Source of the DNA: Nodularia sp. LEGE 06071
Lineage (GTDB): Bacteria > Cyanobacteriota > Cyanobacteriia > Cyanobacteriales > Nostocaceae
Reading direction: 5' to 3'
NCBI RefSeq assembly: GCF_015207755.1
Contig: NZ_JADEWH010000012.1
Location: forward strand, 1-64,000
DNA length: 64,000 bases
Shown: positions 63,927 to 64,000 of the stretch, piece by piece
Layout: every line of letters starts with the position of its first letter
Position numbering within the stretch: the stretch's first letter is position 1
Notes under the pieces: generated by a model
Told to the model about the DNA's origin: nothing
Seen by the model: the letters and a program-made list of their open reading frames with translations, nothing else
The model's database searches: none
Program-made: the position numbers and the translations under genes

Positions 63927-64000
63927 GCCGTGAGCCTAGCCGAATGGGAGTAGAGGGAAGAAACTACGAAATTTTCAGTCCTGAGTAACTGAAAAATCCT

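Overview
The window looks like chromosomal DNA from a filamentous cyanobacterium of the Nostocales (Nostoc/Anabaena-like). The basis is the many HIP1 octamers (GCGATCGC), the allophycocyanin-B gene apcD, short tandem heptamer repeats between genes, cyanobacterial gene clusters (tig-clpP-clpX, asd-dapA-rnj, ureDAB-C) and an Rre1/Ycf29-type response regulator. I do not assign a species. Almost all of the window is ordinary chromosome, cut by small accessory patches.

Layout. 1-180: 5S rRNA and its terminator, the tail of an rRNA operon. 0.4-4.1 kb: membrane-anchored conserved protein, a frameshifted small glycine-rich peptide gene, nadA, a metallophosphoesterase and tRNA-Ser(UGA). 4.2-7.1 kb: a LuxR-HTH/NACHT NTPase, a divergent small ORF and, between them, an operator-like set of 10-bp-phased repeats. 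7-10.3 kb: ribosomal protein S1, a dienelactone hydrolase and a GntR regulator. 10.3-14.75 kb is the clearest accessory island: a two-gene AAA15 ATPase + DUF4435 cassette, which matches the PARIS anti-phage system (AriA/AriB), lying between degraded copies of an arylsulfatase 3' end, followed by an Old Yellow Enzyme. 14.75-24.5 kb: protein quality control (alpha/beta hydrolase, clpX, clpP, tig), lysine/threonine biosynthesis (asd, dapA) and RNase J. 24.8-30 kb: an anion permease, a Mo-nitrogenase C-terminal-like protein, a catalytically altered orthocaspase and rpmF. 30.2-34.9 kb: a porin / PstS-like / secreted-protein operon bracketed by inverted 55-bp ends of an IS5-type element, with transposase debris. 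34.9-38.6 kb: aldehyde dehydrogenase, a REC-histidine kinase and a gene split by an in-frame TAG. 38.6-43.4 kb: the urease operon ureD-ureA-ureB-DUF1349-ureC with an Rpn-type nuclease at its tail. 43.5-48.5 kb: an overlapping methyltransferase/radical-SAM pair and groES-groEL with a CIRCE operator. 48.7-56 kb: a broken 2Fe-2S ferredoxin-domain gene, Rre1, a RAYT transposase with its REP palindromes, asnS, small conserved proteins, an RsbW-like kinase and rlmD. 56.2-64 kb: apcD, purL, purF, a MITE that splits the purF terminator, small or broken genes, a Dpp/Opp-type permease and apt.

Functional themes are purine and amino-acid synthesis, urea use, proteostasis, and at least two probable immune loci (PARIS and NACHT). 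No CRISPR array, replication origin or prophage is visible. The best candidates for new biology are the phased operator at the NACHT gene, the PARIS island inside arylsulfatase debris, the RAYT whose own stop codon lies in a 55-bp REP tandem array, and the bracketed PstS-like/porin operon whose binding protein lacks classical phosphate ligands.
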